Origin: Candidatus Avoscillospira stercorigallinarum
Lineage (GTDB): Bacteria; Bacillota; Clostridia; Oscillospirales; Oscillospiraceae
Length of the DNA stretch: 37,042 nt
Reading direction: 5' to 3'
Assembly (NCBI GenBank): GCA_018713205.1
Contig: DVFN01000051.1
Span: 1-37,042 of the forward strand
Shown: in pieces, positions 24,896 through 30,920 of the stretch
Layout of the letters: every line of letters starts with the position of its first letter
Numbering within the stretch: the stretch's first letter is position 1
Notes under the pieces: generated by a model
What the model was told of the DNA's origin: nothing
The model's input: only the letters and a program-made list of their open reading frames with translations
Databases searched by the model: none
Position numbers and translations under genes: made by a program

Positions 24896-25244
24896 CATGT
24901 CTGGCATACGCCCCCTTCGCGTTGTCAATGGCTGCGCACAGTTCATACCCGTGCTCCACGGTCGGGTCCAGCCTGAACTGGGACCTGGCCGCCTCTGTAT
25001 ACTGCAGCAGGTAGCGCCGCTGATCGGCCAGGAAGCACTGGTACTCCCGCTGTCTCCGGATGTCTGCTGCCAGCTTTTTGAGCCGTTTTTTCTCCGCCAC
25101 GGCTGCCTCCCGGCTTATCATGCCCAGCTGATAGTAGGCATAGAGGCCGCGCAGGGCCATATAGACCGCCGTATCGGCCAGATCCAGCCCGTCCGGAACC
25201 GGCAGCCCGCTCCTGGCCTGATCCTCATAGGGGAAATCACACAC
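24834..25244 (-). CDS. Conserved-type phage hypothetical protein
   Basis: 136 aa, mostly helical and rich in Arg and Lys in the middle ('EKKRLKKLAADIRRQREYQCFLADQRR'). It contains 'ALRGLYAYYQLGMISREAAVAEK', a pattern I associate with an uncharacterised clostridial prophage family. The C-terminus (after about 115) overlaps the next gene by 62 bases, so its end may be less conserved. No function can be assigned. Confidence 0.6.
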   Translation of the reverse strand: MCDFPYEDQARSGLPVPDGLDLADTAVYMALRGLYAYYQLGMISREAAVAEKKRLKKLAADIRRQREYQCFLADQRRYLLQYTEAARSQFRLDPTVEHGYELCAAIDNAKGAYARHEQRKKELAARVGAGDSTDGA

Positions 25245-25491
25245 GGGTCATCCCTCCGATCCAATCTCCGGCCGCCGTGCAGATGGCAGCGCCCACGAAC
25301 GAAACCGCTGCGCCGGTGAGAAGGTCTGGGTCCACGCCCTTGGCAGCCAGCAGCACACTCACAATCCCCGCCCCGGTAAGCAGCAGGGCCAGCCGTTCCA
25401 GCAGCTTCCCCACAGCCCGAAGAATAGCGTCGGATCGCTCTTCTCGACGCGCCCGCTCCTCCAGCAGGAGCCGCCGCTCCATATCGCTCAT
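25237..25491 (-). CDS. Small membrane protein with two hydrophobic segments
   Basis: 84 aa. A charged N-terminal helix (MERRLLLEERARREERSD) precedes two hydrophobic stretches (about 33-49 and 57-78). Topology and size are holin-like, but it lies in the middle of early genes, far from the lysis cassette. It may anchor a phage complex to the membrane. No family is recognised. Confidence 0.55.
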   Translation of the reverse strand: MSDMERRLLLEERARREERSDAILRAVGKLLERLALLLTGAGIVSVLLAAKGVDPDLLTGAAVSFVGAAICTAAGDWIGGMTRV

Positions 25492-25504
25492 TGCAATGCC
25501 CCTT

Positions 25505-25945
25505 TCATACTTCGGTGATGGTCAAGCCCAGCCGCTCGACCATCAGCTTGCGTTTGATCCTGTATGTCTCGGTCCGGGTTGCCCTGCTTTTGACGTCCTC
25601 GACGACGTACTGCCAGGCGCTCCCGTCAAATCGGTAGTAGGTGAAATCCGCCAGATACCGAACAGCCCGGACCCGCTCCCCGGTGGGCGTGGTGTATGCC
25701 GGCTGAAGGGTGAATTCCACCTGCAGCCGCAAGTCCCGAATCGTCCCGGCTGCCTGCTCCAGGCACAGCTCGTCGAAGCGCCGGGCTTCTTTTTGGCTGT
25801 CGAACCGGAGCTTGCCCCGGCTGGCTTCCTGGGCGCCGTACTTGCTCCGGCGCTCCTGGGGCAGCTGTCCGGCCTTCTGCCGGAGCTTGTCCAGAGCCTG
25901 CCGTTGATACCGGGGTGGAAGCGCTCCTAAATCAATTGGCGGCAT
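25505..25945 (-). CDS. DUF1064 family nuclease-like protein
   Basis: 146 aa from ATG at 25945; the longer frame to 26197 lies inside the neighbouring gene. It shows 'KYGAQ..SRGKLRFDSQKEARRFDELCLEQAAGTIRDLRLQ', 'FTLQPAYTTPTGERVRAVRYLADFTYY' and 'YVVEDVKSRATRTETYRIKRKLM'. This is the DUF1064 pattern, with the E-x-D-x-K nuclease-like motif in EDVKS. Family members are proposed resolvase-like nucleases in phage recombination. Confidence 0.85.
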   Translation of the reverse strand: MPPIDLGALPPRYQRQALDKLRQKAGQLPQERRSKYGAQEASRGKLRFDSQKEARRFDELCLEQAAGTIRDLRLQVEFTLQPAYTTPTGERVRAVRYLADFTYYRFDGSAWQYVVEDVKSRATRTETYRIKRKLMVERLGLTITEV

Positions 25946-26318
25946 GGAGCGGTCCCTCCAGATCCCGATCGCGCCGGTAAAGGTTCTCGACGCTGTAGCG
26001 CTCGTCGAAAGGCAGGATATCGTCCCCGCAGGACTCCCGGAGCATGCGGTCCACCACGTCCTTGGTGTAGACGATCTCCGGGTCATCTGCCCCATCCCCC
26101 ACGCAGAGGGCGGCGTATTCCAGGAACGTCTCCCAGAATGCGGCGGCGAATTTCGCGTTGCGGTCCGGACCAAACCCGAGTTTTTCATGGAGCGCAATCT
26201 GCGCCATGTCCAGGCTCTGCTGGAGGGTGAAGCCCTTCATCATCTCCAGCCGGGACTCTAGCTCTGCGATCCTCTGTCGTGCTGCCAGAAGCTGCACGTA
26301 TGTATTCGGCTTAGCCAT
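25932..26318 (-). CDS. Phage hypothetical protein, coiled-coil start
   Basis: 128 aa. The first 30 residues form a coiled coil (LAARQRIAELESRLEMMKG), then 'QQSLDMAQIALHEKLGFGPDRNAKFAAAFWETF' and an acidic C-terminal half. The same general pattern occurs in uncharacterised proteins next to replication genes in clostridial phages. It overlaps the DnaD-like gene by 8 bases and DUF1064 by 14. Confidence 0.6.
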   Translation of the reverse strand: MAKPNTYVQLLAARQRIAELESRLEMMKGFTLQQSLDMAQIALHEKLGFGPDRNAKFAAAFWETFLEYAALCVGDGADDPEIVYTKDVVDRMLRESCGDDILPFDERYSVENLYRRDRDLEGPLHAAN

Positions 26319-27108
26319 TTGTGTCCTCCTGTGTTCCCATCATCCGCGCCACGGCCTCCCTGGCCCACTCGGGTGGTTCTTGCACGGCTGCAGCTGCTTG
26401 CTTCCGGCCCCGCATGAGGCTGGCCGCCTGCTGCCGTTTGGCTTCCAGCGCGTCCCATTGTTCCAGGTTCCGCACCCCCTGGGCGCACTTATCCCGCAGC
26501 ACCGACCGTATATAGCTCCATTTCCTGGCGTTGTTGTCCTCAGCCACAGAGATTGCCCGGAGGCAGCAGTCCGCCCCCATCTCGTCGATATAGCCCAGGA
26601 GCTGATCCAGGCAGTCCCGGGACGGCGTCGGGTCGATCCGGTCCATGTATGCCTGCATGACGGCGGCGACGTCTTCGCGCGTGCGCGCGTCGGATTCCGC
26701 CTCCGAATACGCATACGCATAGGATTGGATTGGATTACGGGGACTATTGCTGTCATCTGCCGACACATGTCTGCACATGGCAGGAGGGTCCGGAAATTTG
26801 CTGCGCTTTGCACGGACACGCTGGTACTTGTCCCATGTGACAACGCGGAGGAACGGCTTCCCATCTACCTCGTAGAGTTCGACCAAACCAACGGACGCCA
26901 ATTTGGAGAGCGCACCAGTCATGTCCTTTTTTGTCTTGCCTTCCATCAGCGGGAAGAGCCGCGCCTTGAGAATTTCCGGACGGGCGTCGAAGCGCCCGTA
27001 ATCATCGCAGTTTACAATCAGCCTGTGCCAGAAGCGCTCCTCAAAATCGTTGAGCTGATTAAGCGTCTCACTGGAGCAGATGCTTTCTCGAATTAGACGA
27101 TCTGGCAT
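26311..27108 (-). CDS. Replication initiation protein with DnaD-like features
   Basis: 265 aa. The N-terminal half has a winged-helix pattern 'RLIVNCDDYGRFDARPEILKARLFPL' and 'LASVGLVELYEVDGKPFLRVVTWDKYQ', as in phage DnaD/replisome organiser proteins. A polar linker follows, then a helical domain 'LLGYIDEMGADCCLRAISVAEDNNARKWSYIRSVLR', matching the DnaD C-terminal domain that binds DNA. It lies directly after SSB, forming a replication module. No helicase is encoded here, so host DnaC is probably recruited. Confidence 0.82.
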   Translation of the reverse strand: MPDRLIRESICSSETLNQLNDFEERFWHRLIVNCDDYGRFDARPEILKARLFPLMEGKTKKDMTGALSKLASVGLVELYEVDGKPFLRVVTWDKYQRVRAKRSKFPDPPAMCRHVSADDSNSPRNPIQSYAYAYSEAESDARTREDVAAVMQAYMDRIDPTPSRDCLDQLLGYIDEMGADCCLRAISVAEDNNARKWSYIRSVLRDKCAQGVRNLEQWDALEAKRQQAASLMRGRKQAAAAVQEPPEWAREAVARMMGTQEDTNG

Positions 27109-27120
27109 ACCCCCACCGCC

Positions 27121-27570
27121 TTAAAACGGGAGATCCGGGTCGTCCATGTCGAAATACTGATCATACCCGCCGCCGTACTGTGGCTGCTGCGGCTTGGCGG
27201 GCCTTGATGCCTGGCGCGAAGGCTGTTGTCCTGCCGCCGGAGCGGGCATCTGCTGAGCCTGTTTCGGTCCGCAGAAGTGCAGCCGGTCCACCTGGAGCTC
27301 CAGGACCTTCCTGGCCTTGCCGTCCTTGTCCTGATACTCCCGCTGGGTCAGCTGTCCCTCGACCAGCAGCTCCTGGCCCTTGTGGAAATACCGGGCCGCG
27401 TTTTCGGCGGTGCGGTTCCAGGCTACGCAGTCTAGGAATACTTTCCGCTCTGTCTCCCCGATCTTCTCACTCCAGGCCACAGTCAGCGTGGTGACGGCTT
27501 TCCCGCTCCAGGTGCGACGCAGCTCCGGGTCACGGACCAGGCGGCCCTGAAGAACCATGCGATTGATCAT
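27121..27570 (-). CDS. ssb: Single-stranded DNA-binding protein
   Basis: 149 aa from ATG at 27570, whose ATGA overlaps the previous stop. The OB fold spans about 1-100 (INRMVLQGRLVRDPELRRT, VAWNRTAENAARYFHKGQELLVEGQLTQREY). A Gln/Pro-rich linker follows, and the acidic tip DPDLPF ends the protein, as in SSBs that recruit partner enzymes. It protects single strands during phage replication. Confidence 0.93.
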   Translation of the reverse strand: MINRMVLQGRLVRDPELRRTWSGKAVTTLTVAWSEKIGETERKVFLDCVAWNRTAENAARYFHKGQELLVEGQLTQREYQDKDGKARKVLELQVDRLHFCGPKQAQQMPAPAAGQQPSRQASRPAKPQQPQYGGGYDQYFDMDDPDLPF

Positions 27571-27863
27571 GTCCACACCCCTTCCGTCATTACCGCAATC
27601 CTCTTTGCACATACGGTGCAGATGTGGCAGTTTCCGAGCTGGTGCAGCTCGTATTTTTCAATCCCGCATACCGCGCAGCGCGGCGTCGCTTTTTCGAGGA
27701 CAATAGAGTTTCCGGCAGTGTAGATGGACATCCGGTCTCCTTCTTTGATGTCGAGTGAGCGCCGCAGCTCAACAGGCAGCACAATACGCCCAAGCTCGTC
27801 AACAGGACGGCTGATCCCGGTGGGCCGAGTAGCGCCGTCGCTGCTCATTACAATTCGCGCCAT
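27567..27863 (-). CDS. AbrB-like transcription regulator with zinc ribbon
   Basis: 98 aa. The swapped-hairpin AbrB domain lies at about 17-58 (ISRPVDELGRIVLPVELRRSLDIKEGDRM). A Cys-rich C-terminal segment follows, with pairs C63-C66 and C79/C82/C85 that could bind zinc. AbrB-domain proteins with such tails are common in clostridial prophages. It probably controls early genes; its target is unknown. Confidence 0.85.
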   Translation of the reverse strand: MARIVMSSDGATRPTGISRPVDELGRIVLPVELRRSLDIKEGDRMSIYTAGNSIVLEKATPRCAVCGIEKYELHQLGNCHICTVCAKRIAVMTEGVWT

Positions 27864-27864
27864 A

Positions 27865-28095
27865 TTACGCGCCTCCTTCCGGGACTTTGCCCGTCATAAA
27901 TTCCAAAAATGCCAGTCGCGGGATCAGGACCCGCCGCCCGAGCACAGTCACCCGAAATCCCAGCTTTGCCAAGTCGTCCTGAGCCTGGACGTTGATAGAG
28001 TAGGCGCTGCAGTGCAGGATCTGCGCCACCTCCGACGGGGTTAATGTGGCCTTGTCCATGGCCCGGATGTCATCAAGCGTCAATCGCGTCTTCAT
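27865..28095 (-). CDS. Helix-turn-helix protein, excisionase-like
   Basis: 76 aa. The central 'ATLTPSEVAQILHCSAYSINVQAQDDLAKLGFRVTVLGRRVLIPRLAFLEFM' is the winged-helix pattern of MerR/excisionase-type proteins. It could be the phage excisionase or a small early regulator. It lies far from the integrase, in the early operon, so the role is open. Confidence 0.7.
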   Translation of the reverse strand: MKTRLTLDDIRAMDKATLTPSEVAQILHCSAYSINVQAQDDLAKLGFRVTVLGRRVLIPRLAFLEFMTGKVPEGGA

Positions 28096-28351
28096 GGCAG
28101 ATCACCTCCTGTTTTTTGCTATGATACCGGGCCCGCTGCTTGGCCGCGATCTCCTCGCGGTTGGCCTCCCGGTAGGCCCGCTGCTTGGCCGCGATCTTTT
28201 TCTTTTCAGGCGGAAGCCTGTCAAACATCGCCGCCTTATCCGCCTCTCTGGACCGTTTGATATCCTCATTGGTCAGGCGGAATGTCTTCTCGATCTCCGC
28301 GTCAGCAGCTGCCATCTCGGCCAATTCTTCTGGCGAAAATAAAGGTTTCAT
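28073..28351 (-). CDS. Small charged phage protein
   Basis: 92 aa from ATG at 28351. It is almost wholly helical, with repeated basic units (KKKIAAKQRAYREANREEIAAKQRARYHSKKQ) containing two copies of IAAKQRA. Such Lys/Arg-Glu helices suggest nucleic-acid or protein binding. It overlaps both neighbours. I do not recognise a family. Confidence 0.6.
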   Translation of the reverse strand: MKPLFSPEELAEMAAADAEIEKTFRLTNEDIKRSREADKAAMFDRLPPEKKKIAAKQRAYREANREEIAAKQRARYHSKKQEVICHEDAIDA

Positions 28352-28638
28352 GTTGGTATCCCACCTTTTCCGCCGAATGTATCGCGGACCTTGCCAAGGT
28401 ACTCCACCCCAGCCTCCTGGTGATAAGCTGCATCCTGCCAACGGATGCCCCAGGCAGCTGCGGCGGTGACGAGGGCCTCGGTCCGGTTGGGCGCCACGAT
28501 CCTGATCTCCCGGCCAGCAAACAGCACACGCCAGGCCTTGTCCCCGGTGTAATCCGGGGCACGTTTTGTCACAATATCCGTCAAGTTGTTCTGCCCCTTT
28601 CGATGATTTTCCGCGCTGGTCCACGCCTTGCGGCGCAC
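28348..28638 (-). CDS. Small phage protein, start uncertain
   Basis: 96 aa from GTG at 28638, or 80 aa from a TTG inside the repeated 25-bp motif at 28576-28600, where AAAGGGG would serve as ribosome site. The core 'WRVLFAGREIRIVAPNRTEALVTAAAAWGIRWQ' looks like a small alpha/beta domain that occurs in clostridial phages without a known function. The stop overlaps the next gene by 4 bases. Confidence 0.6.
   Translation of the reverse strand: MRRKAWTSAENHRKGQNNLTDIVTKRAPDYTGDKAWRVLFAGREIRIVAPNRTEALVTAAAAWGIRWQDAAYHQEAGVEYLGKVRDTFGGKGGIPT
28576..28600 (-). repeat. 25-bp dispersed repeat, copy 1
   Basis: AAAGGGGCAGAACAACTTGA followed by CGGAT on the minus strand. The same 25 bp occur at 32823-32847 (plus strand), and 20 of them at 29775-29794 (minus). 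All three lie just upstream of a gene start. The role may be operator or translation start; neither is shown by the sequence. Confidence 0.7.
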
Positions 28639-28705
28639 ACCCCGTCACTCCAGCGCGGCCGGGGCGTTTGAAAGAGAGGACCCGCCGGCCATGTCACACC
28701 GGCGG

Positions 28706-28779
28706 TGGAGCGGGCAGCGGGAATCGAACCCGCATGGGCGGCTTGGAAGGCCGCTGTGCTGCCGCTGCACCATGCCCGC
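28706..28779 (-). tRNA. Phage tRNA-Gly(TCC)
   Basis: Cloverleaf with acceptor GCGGGCA/TGCCCGC, discriminator T, encoded CCA, anticodon stem GCGGC/GCCGC with loop CTTCCAA (anticodon TCC), and T arm GCGGG-TTCGATT-CCCGC. It is followed, 4 bases upstream on the same strand, by a tRNA-Phe. Together they form a two-gene tRNA cluster in the early region. Confidence 0.93.
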
Positions 28780-28783
28780 ACTG

Positions 28784-28859
28784 TGGTGCGCGGGGGCGGA
28801 TTCGAACCGCCTGCCGCCGGATTTTCAGTCCGCCGCTCATCCGAATGAGCTTCCCGCGC
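28784..28859 (-). tRNA. Phage tRNA-Phe(GAA)
   Basis: Cloverleaf with acceptor GCGCGGG/CCCGCGC, discriminator A and encoded CCA, D stem GCTC/GAGC, anticodon loop CTGAAAA (GAA), and T arm GGCGG-TTCGAAT-CCGCC. The outer pair of the anticodon stem is a G-G mismatch. It lies 8 bases after the DUF3846 stop. Confidence 0.9.
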
Positions 28860-28867
28860 ACGTACCG

Positions 28868-29164
28868 TCAATGGTCCGTCTTGAACATGGCCATGAACAG
28901 CTGTATACCGTCCTCAGGCAGGTCGGTAAACTCCTCCCCGGCCACACCGGCCACTACGATGGGGCCCACGAAGTGGACGCCGAGCAGTGTGCAGTTCGGC
29001 TCCAGGCCGATCAGTCGGCCCTCTTCGTTGCAGATGATTGCGGCGTCGGTCGCCACGGTCACGGTCTCGATGTACCCGCCGACAAGCCCCTGCAGAGCCT
29101 CCAGCGTATTGGGGACGTCGCGGATCTCAGCCGGAAGCCCCGGGGCTTTGTAGATAATTTTCAT
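28868..29164 (-). CDS. DUF3846 domain protein
   Basis: 98 aa. It shows 'LEALQGLVGGYIETVTV', 'AIICNEEGRLIGLEPN' and 'HFVGPIVVAGVAGEEFTDL', which fits the DUF3846 family, common in Firmicutes phages and plasmids. It is a small beta-rich protein of unknown function in the early operon. A TCCCCC/GGGGGA-type ribosome site lies before ATG. Confidence 0.8.
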   Translation of the reverse strand: MKIIYKAPGLPAEIRDVPNTLEALQGLVGGYIETVTVATDAAIICNEEGRLIGLEPNCTLLGVHFVGPIVVAGVAGEEFTDLPEDGIQLFMAMFKTDH

Positions 29165-29179
29165 TTTTCCTCCCCCTGA

Positions 29180-29344
29180 TCAAAGGTTCGCATTGATATC
29201 GCCTTTGACCAAAACCCTGAGAGTCAGAACCGCGCCTTGGCCGTTCTCTTTCAGCTCATACTCCAGAACGTCGCTGATTTCGTTGCCATCCACAACGATT
29301 TTGGCGGCGTTCTCTTTTGTGGTGATCTGGACCGACTCAGCCAT
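29180..29344 (-). CDS. 54-aa early phage protein
   Basis: ATG at 29344 overlaps the end of the XRE gene by 8 bases, so it is translationally coupled. The stop is at 29180-29182. The product (MAESVQITTKENAAKIVVDG ... VLVKGDINANL) is a short beta-strand protein with alternating hydrophobic residues. It resembles small early proteins seen beside DUF3846 in other phages, but no function is known. Confidence 0.65.
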   Translation of the reverse strand: MAESVQITTKENAAKIVVDGNEISDVLEYELKENGQGAVLTLRVLVKGDINANL

Positions 29345-29753
29345 CGCTCACGCCCCCCTCGTCTGGCATGCAGTACAGGACCGAGATCATGGAGTCAATG
29401 ATCCGGCAGGCTGCCTCGGTCTCCGAATTCAGCAGGTTGTCCTTCTCCAGCAGCGCCAACTGCTTTTCAAGGACATCCATAGCCTTTTGGTGGAGGCTCC
29501 GGGCGTTCGCTGGCGAAGCTGCCGCCCGCTCCTGAGCCGCAGCCGCCGGGGGAGTAAAGCCGGCCAGGTATGTTGGATTCACGCCCAGCGCGTCGGCGAG
29601 GCGCGCCGTACGACCCATGCCAGGATCTAAGATTCCTGATTCGACCCATTTGATTACATACACATCCATGCCGGACTTTTGGGCCAGCTGCTCCTGGGTG
29701 AGGCCTCTGGCCTCCCGGAGGGCCTTGAGCCGCTCTCCATAGGTTTGCACCAT
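29337..29753 (-). CDS. XRE-family transcription regulator
   Basis: 138 aa. The N-terminal helix-turn-helix (about 7-60) reads 'RLKALREARGLTQEQLAQKSGMDVYVIKWVESG'. The C-terminal part is helical ('KAMDVLEKQLALLEKDNLLNSETEAACRIID'). ATG at 29753 has AGGAGG upstream. It is the third gene on the leftward early transcript after the cro-like gene. It may be a second repressor or an antirepressor-type regulator. Confidence 0.82.
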   Translation of the reverse strand: MVQTYGERLKALREARGLTQEQLAQKSGMDVYVIKWVESGILDPGMGRTARLADALGVNPTYLAGFTPPAAAAQERAAASPANARSLHQKAMDVLEKQLALLEKDNLLNSETEAACRIIDSMISVLYCMPDEGGVSDG

Positions 29754-29774
29754 TTGTTTATCCTCCTATCAAAT

Positions 29775-29794
29775 CGTCAAGTTGTTCTGCCCCT
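29775..29794 (-). repeat. Dispersed repeat, copy 2 (20 bp)
   Basis: AGGGGCAGAACAACTTGACG on the minus strand, 22-41 bases before the ATG of the XRE gene. It is an exact match to 20 bases of the 25-bp repeat at 28576-28600 and 32823-32847. Confidence 0.7.
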
Positions 29795-29807
29795 GAAATC
29801 CGCCGGT

Positions 29808-29885
29808 CTACTGATCCTTCTCCGGCGGCATAATGGCTGCCTGCCGGGCCGCCATAGCCGCCACGCCCTCGGCGTAGCCCAGCAG
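29808..29885 (-). CDS. Possible 25-aa peptide, non-standard start
   Basis: After the cro-like stop an AGGAGG is followed 7 bases later by CTG, then an open frame (LLGYAEGVAAMAARQAAIMPPEKDQ) to TAG at 29808-29810. The only ATG in frame is at 29855, without a ribosome site. The strong AGGAGG argues that something is translated here. If real, it starts at CTG or is a remnant of a longer gene. Confidence 0.3.
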   Translation of the reverse strand: MLGYAEGVAAMAARQAAIMPPEKDQ

Positions 29886-29897
29886 GAATTCGCCTCC

Positions 29898-30101
29898 TCA
29901 CTTCTCGCCAGACTTGAACAAGAAGTCTAAATCCATTCCCGGAAAATACGCATCCCGAATCTGGCGAGCTTCGTCGATGGTGAACGAAAATCGCTCAGAA
30001 ATCTTGTCTCTGGTGCTTCTCTCTGTCTTCGAAATGACTCGCCCAATGTCGGTCGCAGAAATGCCGCGTCTAACCATCTCTGCCTTTAAGTTGGAAAGCA
30101 T
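29898..30101 (-). CDS. Cro-like repressor
   Basis: 67 aa. One XRE-type helix-turn-helix fills most of the protein ('EMVRRGISATDIGRVISKTERSTRDKISER'). It is the first gene of the leftward transcript, divergent from the CI-like gene, with the shared operator region between them. This is the standard layout of Cro in temperate Firmicutes phages, so it probably starts the lytic programme. Confidence 0.85.
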   Translation of the reverse strand: MLSNLKAEMVRRGISATDIGRVISKTERSTRDKISERFSFTIDEARQIRDAYFPGMDLDFLFKSGEK

Positions 30102-30117
30102 TCTCTCACCTCCGTTT

Positions 30118-30129
30118 ACCGTATTCGGT
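30118..30129. promoter_or_regulatory. Operator O1 of the genetic switch
   Basis: ACCGTATTCGGT, a 12-bp site with ACCG/CGGT half-sites, is repeated exactly at 30183-30194. It lies downstream of the leftward promoter, between it and the cro-like start. Confidence 0.7.
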
Positions 30130-30142
30130 GGTTTACGTTGTC

Positions 30143-30171
30143 ATGATATCACCATATACGGGTGTTGTCAA
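30143..30171 (-). promoter_or_regulatory. Leftward early promoter
   Basis: On the minus strand TTGACA (30166-30171) and TATCAT (30143-30148) are spaced by 17 bases. It drives the cro-like gene and the early operon. A degenerate operator lies in its spacer, so repressor binding would block RNA polymerase directly. Confidence 0.82.
30151..30163. promoter_or_regulatory. Degenerate operator in the leftward promoter spacer
   Basis: ACCATATACGGGT resembles the 12-bp operators at 30118 and 30183 but has changed half-sites. Three related sites in 77 bp recall the three-site operators of lambda-like switches. Confidence 0.45.
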
Positions 30172-30182
30172 GAAGAATTTCA

Positions 30183-30194
30183 ACCGTATTCGGT
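30183..30194. promoter_or_regulatory. Operator O3 of the genetic switch
   Basis: An exact copy of ACCGTATTCGGT, 10 bases upstream of the -35 element of the repressor promoter. Binding here could activate or shut the repressor gene. Confidence 0.7.
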
Positions 30195-30204
30195 TATTTT
30201 TTTC

Positions 30205-30232
30205 TTGACTTTTTACGCCTATATGATATATT
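30205..30232 (+). promoter_or_regulatory. Promoter of the CI-like repressor
   Basis: TTGACT (30205-30210) and TATATT (30227-30232) are spaced by 16 bases. The transcript would begin just before the GGAGG ribosome site at 30243, giving a short leader. Confidence 0.7.
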
Positions 30233-30255
30233 GGTGATTGGAAGGAGGTGTAAAA

Positions 30256-30618
30256 ATGTGGCTTGACGCGCTTAAGTCCATGAAGGAGAAGAGTAATCTA
30301 ACTGCGGCGGAAATCGCTGCTGGAGCCGGGGTTCCGAAACCTACACTTGAAAAGATTTTGTCTGGCGAAACCAAAGACCCAAGACTCCCGACAATGAGGA
30401 AAATTGTCTATTTTCTCGGGTACAAGCTGGAAGACCTTTACAAAGACGAAAACGCCCCTACATCGTCCGAAGACGATGCGGAGGCGTTGAGTGTGAGCGA
30501 GGTTGGAAAGACTCTTGTGGAGGCTGGGCTGATTCCACCAGGGAGAGACTTGTCCGATGATGACCTAAGGTTTTTGACGGCGATGATCGCCGCTTTCCGA
30601 GATTGGTTTGGCGAGTAA
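30256..30618 (+). CDS. CI-like lysogeny repressor (XRE family)
   Basis: 120 aa from ATG at 30256, which has GGAGG 8 bases upstream; an upstream in-frame start at 30238 would precede the ribosome site. The helix-turn-helix lies at about 5-60 ('EKSNLTAAEIAAGAGVPKPTLEKILSGETKDPRLPTMRKIVYFLG'). The C-terminal 45 residues are helical and acidic, ending DDDLRFLTAMIAAFRDWF. There is no LexA-like peptidase, so induction would need an antirepressor or degradation. It is the only plus-strand gene at the switch. Confidence 0.85.
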   Translation: MWLDALKSMKEKSNLTAAEIAAGAGVPKPTLEKILSGETKDPRLPTMRKIVYFLGYKLEDLYKDENAPTSSEDDAEALSVSEVGKTLVEAGLIPPGRDLSDDDLRFLTAMIAAFRDWFGE

Positions 30619-30744
30619 GATGATAGTTTGCAGCATCCGTCGCGGGTGCTTTTGCTGGTTCAGCAGGGCGGCGAGCTTTTCGATATTCGGGAAGCTCCCG
30701 CCCCCATAGTCAATATCGGAAATACTTTTGTCTTTTGGCAGCAT
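30565..30744 (-). CDS. Possible 59-aa antisense small gene
   Basis: An open frame from ATG at 30744 (GAGGAG 9 bases upstream) to TAG at 30565-30567 gives MLPKDKSISDIDYGGGSFPN and so on, basic in the second half. It overlaps the last 54 bases of the repressor gene on the opposite strand. No family is recognised. It may be a remnant, or a convergent phage gene. Confidence 0.3.
   Translation of the reverse strand: MLPKDKSISDIDYGGGSFPNIEKLAALLNQQKHPRRMLQTIILLAKPISESGDHRRQKP
30633..30653 (+). terminator. Terminator of the repressor gene
   Basis: A 7-bp stem GCATCCG/CGGGTGC (one G-T pair) with a 3-nt loop is followed by TTTT. It lies 15 bases after the repressor stop. Confidence 0.65.
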
Positions 30745-30920
30745 ATGTGCAGACTCCTCTCGTCGTTGGAAATTTCTTCTTGCCTTTGGAAATTATAGAA
30801 CACACGTTCGCATTTTTCTATTGACATAGCGCACGAAATAACTCAATTTTTTTCTATCTGAAAACAACAGCGATGTCCTAATTGTGGAACACAAAATATG
30901 ATATGGGATGGTGGCTTTGA
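30745..30920 (+). promoter_or_regulatory. AT-rich promoter region before the GIY-YIG gene
   Basis: A TTGACA lies at 30821-30826. The best -10 candidate 17 bases on is weak (CAATTT). A GAAC-ACAC-GTTC inverted repeat lies near 30799-30810. The drop in GC from the surrounding phage DNA suggests that the downstream gene was acquired separately and has its own promoter. Confidence 0.4.

Noticed and set aside
28576-28600. TTGACG in the 25-bp repeat as a -35 promoter element
   Set aside because: None of the three copies has a reasonable -10 box 16-18 bases downstream, and in copy 2 a ribosome site occupies that place.
28073-28648. 191-aa reading of the charged early protein
   Set aside because: The first 99 residues lie in the wrong frame of the neighbouring gene and look random; ATG at 28351 is the better start.
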